Positions 61,150 through 64,000 of a DNA stretch of 64,000 bases are shown piece by piece. A program made the translations under genes and the position numbers. Below the pieces are notes generated by a model. That model was not told where the DNA came from and searched no databases. It worked only from the letters and a program-made list of their open reading frames with translations. Each line of letters begins with the position of its first letter. Within the stretch, counting starts at the first letter, position 1. This stretch comes from Theocolax elegans (lineage: Eukaryota > Arthropoda > Insecta > Hymenoptera > Cerocephalidae): the NCBI GenBank assembly GCA_026168455.1, contig CM047430.1, positions 29,603,237 to 29,667,236 on the forward strand, given 5' to 3'.

Positions 61150-63100
61150 GTATAACTCTGGTGAAAAGTTATTACATTGTATTTTTAATACTTAATAAGT
61201 AATAAATTAAAATACAAATTAAAACACATGGGTGAATAAAAAAATAATTATGTACGTTTTATTTTTTTCACATCTTTTGCTCGAAAATTCTAGATTAAGT
61301 AATGACTAGTTAGAGACGATACACCTAGAGATTAAGAGGAGGATAGAATGCATGAAGACGAGTGTTCGCGACCGTGAAAAAAAAATGTTTGTTTTGATGA
61401 GCATATAAGCGCAGCTCGCGCGGATTTAAGTTGTATTATCAAACGACAATGTCCTGAGCTTTCGTCGCTTACTTCGGTATCCACTTGCTTTGTTAACTAG
61501 TAATTCTCGGAAAAATTTGAAAATACAGCTCGACCCATTGTTAATTTTGACGTTTACCAAATACCAAATCTTTTACAGTGGCTAGTAGTAAACAACTTGA
61601 TAGTAATCTAGTGTACGTTATTTTTTCAAATAAATTCTCAAAATATTGTTCTACTTTCTCATTGGGATGGTATTAAATATATATTTTTATACATTTTACA
61701 ATATTAATCGAAAAAATGTTTAAAAATTTATATATATCTACTTTATATTTGCTTAATAATAGGACGATTAAAATAGATTTAAGTTTATGAACTGGTGTAT
61801 TACGTCGTTGAAAAACTTAAAATAATATGTGTATTACTATTACATGTTCAACTTTACAAGAGTATGGTGCGAATCTGATACTATGCGTATATGAATCATT
61901 TAAGACATTCTGCAACATACACCTATTTTTCAATATTTCCAAATTTTCCTTACCTTATATTAAAATTTTGCATGCGTCTGCTTATACAATAATATTCAGT
62001 GACTGTAATAACTGTGTAATATCTGTATCAATATATGCATATATAATTTTTTACCAAATTTATAAGAGATTGATTAATTGATAAATAGATAATAAAACTG
62101 CCGAGTCGGTCACGAGCGAGTACCTATAATAGCTATAAAATTTATCGGAAAACATCGAATCAAGTAAATACTTGGGAGATCGATCAGAAGTGCGGTGGAT
62201 ATCTTTATAATAGGATCTGGCGCTCCTGCGGGCTTTAATTCAACCAAGCTTGTACGGTACACATTTTTAAGGCGCGGTGTTCCGTTTCTCTTTTCCTCTC
62301 CGTTTTTTTCTTCTTTTACTCGATGTGACGCTTGTTATTCGCGAGCTCATCCGTCGAACCATGACCAAACCCATTTTAAAAATAGGCCCCATATGCTTCT
62401 AATGTGTGGGAGGACCTTGAAACCCGTGTGCGCCGCGGTTGCATCGCTTCTCTTTTTCGCGCACTTTGCCTCGTTATGGATACTCCTCGTACACACATCT
62501 ATATATATATGTATGATACACCAGAATCATCCTGCGAATCTTCCATAACGCGTACGTAAGAGATTACGTTTGCGGTCTCATTTCTCGCTTGATGAATTAT
62601 GGAGTCGCGATATTTCATTACTTTAATACTCGGGTCTTCAACTCTTTCCCCTCAATTGATCAGTCTTGTATTTTTTATTTATTTTATGTTTCAACGTGTG
62701 CGTAAGAATTAGTTTATATTCATTTTTAATAATTTATTTGGTTTTTAAAAGACATTGCTCTTAACACAGAAAATAGTGTCTGACATTATTTTTTGCAAAG
62801 ATTTCGGATATCTTCAGTTTTTTTAATTGAATTCAAAAAGAATTTTGTTGCATTAATAATATTTAATTAATTATAATTATATATTAGTTATAAAATATTA
62901 TGGTAATGTTTAATTATTGTAGCATTTTATTCTTAACTAAGATGTTACGTTATGTTTAATTTCTTTATTATCCGAGTATCTTCATAATAGTAATACTAAT
63001 AGTAATAGTATATTTTTATAAAGTTAATATAGTGCATAATCTTTGAATTCTTAGAAAAACAAAATGTAACTAATAGGTAATCTTATTTTAAAATTTAAGT
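61150..63100. repeat. 1.95-kb direct tandem duplication, copy 2
   Basis: Second copy of the unit, nearly identical to copy 1. Differences are mostly indels in A/T or TA runs, for example TTTCTTACC against TTTCCTTACC and TCAAATATATGC against TCAATATATGC. One TA indel shifts the frame of the 117-120 aa ORF shared by the copies, which argues against that ORF being coding. It could be a real recent duplication or two haplotypes left side by side in the assembly. Confidence 0.92.
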
Positions 63101-64000
63101 AGCTTTTTCATGACAAACATGCGAATTAACGATTTGTAACTTAGAGTTTCTTGCTAATAATAAACAAATTATAGTTTGATGTAAGCCATACATGTAGTTT
63201 CTAAAATAAAATTTCAATGAAACTCGTATCGATAAACTTCTGAGTCTATTTAGACGCTGTCGCGTGCACGCGCTTTCCTATAGTTTCCATGTATTCAACT
63301 GCACGCAAGTTGCGAGCAACTCTTCTCGATCTTCGAGCTTTATCAATATTGTTTAAAATTTTAATCTCGTATGATTAACAAAAAATAATATTACAAAACC
63401 ATCGAATTTTTTTGTATTTTTAGCACAAATATCTGGATTACGATGCTATAATTCTTTAGAACATGGTGTGCGTGTGTATAAGAATATATATATATATATA
63501 TTAATGTGACGACTCGAAGTGATGGTCACCTAAACGCCATTGCTGATAAGAAACGTTCAAGGCCAGAGGTTCCTAAAGACAATTTTCTCAATCACGGTGG
63601 CTTTGCACGCAAAAAGAATAATTCGTATATACTATACTTGAAACATACGAGCATCGCTTTTATATCGGTGCTCAGTCTTTCTTTTGCAATATATCGCAAT
63701 TATACTGCACTTGTTACGCATTTATTCTAATATCACGAAATGATATAAACGGATTTATTACGATGAATCAAAGATTAATGTTTGATTTGTTACATTTGTT
63801 TTTAAATAACGTCATGTTTACAAATTTTAAAAAATTTATATATTTTTTAAGCAAAAACGTTTATTTATGCGTGGATGATAAAACGGATGAAAACATATTT
63901 TCAATACATGCGCGGGATATTTGAAAAGCAATTTATTTTATTGGTGTACAACATTTGTTTAATTTATGTTTAATATCTAAAACAATTGACTGCGGGTTTT
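63101..64000. other. AT-rich right edge
   Basis: A short (TA)n run near 63486-63502 and a small CpG patch near 63250-63320. The ORF at 63506-63730 (starting from a non-ATG codon) has no recognisable domain. Confidence 0.4.

Noticed and set aside
60246..62548. Duplicated 120/117-aa ORF starting MDIFIIGSGAPAG
   Set aside because: Starts at GTG, has no domain, and a TA indel between the two copies shifts its frame near the end.
1..64000. CRISPR array, bacterial operon, rRNA or viral insertion
   Set aside because: No regular short-repeat/spacer pattern, no rRNA-like sequence and no viral protein signature was seen in the ORFs or on reading the sequence.

Overview
This window looks like nuclear DNA from an insect, probably a hymenopteran (bee, wasp or ant); the order is an inference. 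It is AT-rich, its genes have introns with GT/AG splice sites, CpG-bearing GA/CA microsatellite patches are common, and it carries the arthropod miR-279/miR-996 hairpins. I found no bacterial-type operons, CRISPR arrays or origins.

Layout. At 680-1225 (minus) are the first two exons of an HCN/CNG-like cation channel that runs off the left edge. Then come four genes on the plus strand: the RAD51 recombinase (2515-3655, 2 exons, 340 aa), dipeptidyl peptidase III (5367-7845, 3 exons, 723 aa), the B subunit of DNA polymerase alpha (8508-31882, 8 exons, 604 aa) and a short AF10/Alhambra-type protein (5' UTR exon near 33 kb, CDS 36009-37776, 329 aa). All splice phases in these models agree. From 37.8 kb to the right edge (about 26 kb) I found no convincing complete gene. 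That stretch holds several fold-back (MITE-like) transposons, a near-identical 1.95-kb tandem duplication, microsatellites and one possible first coding exon near 56.43 kb.

Main result. The polymerase alpha B gene is split by a 19.4-kb intron (9353-28737). A small polyglutamine-coding exon (28738-28865) restores the reading frame between its N-terminal and C-terminal halves. Inside that intron, about 1.2 kb before this exon and on the same strand, are two adjacent hairpins with miR-279-family mature sequences, read here as mir-279 and mir-996. Upstream in the intron is a chain of CpG-bearing, microsatellite-rich patches that could hold the primary-miRNA promoter and enhancers.

RAD51 and polymerase alpha B are both S-phase genes and lie on the same strand with DPP3 between them. 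An E2F-type site sits 32 bp before the polymerase alpha B start codon. The short AF10-like gene has its own 5' UTR exon and lacks the PHD-finger half of the family, which is not found anywhere in the window.

Mobile DNA. At least eight fold-back elements were seen, falling into a TA-flanked group with GGAGCATTCC/GGTCCATTTC ends, a TA-flanked 1.65-kb element, a CACGGAGAGAAAT-ended group (one member with an embedded tRNA-like sequence) and a TTAA-flanked group, one of which is itself tandemly duplicated.
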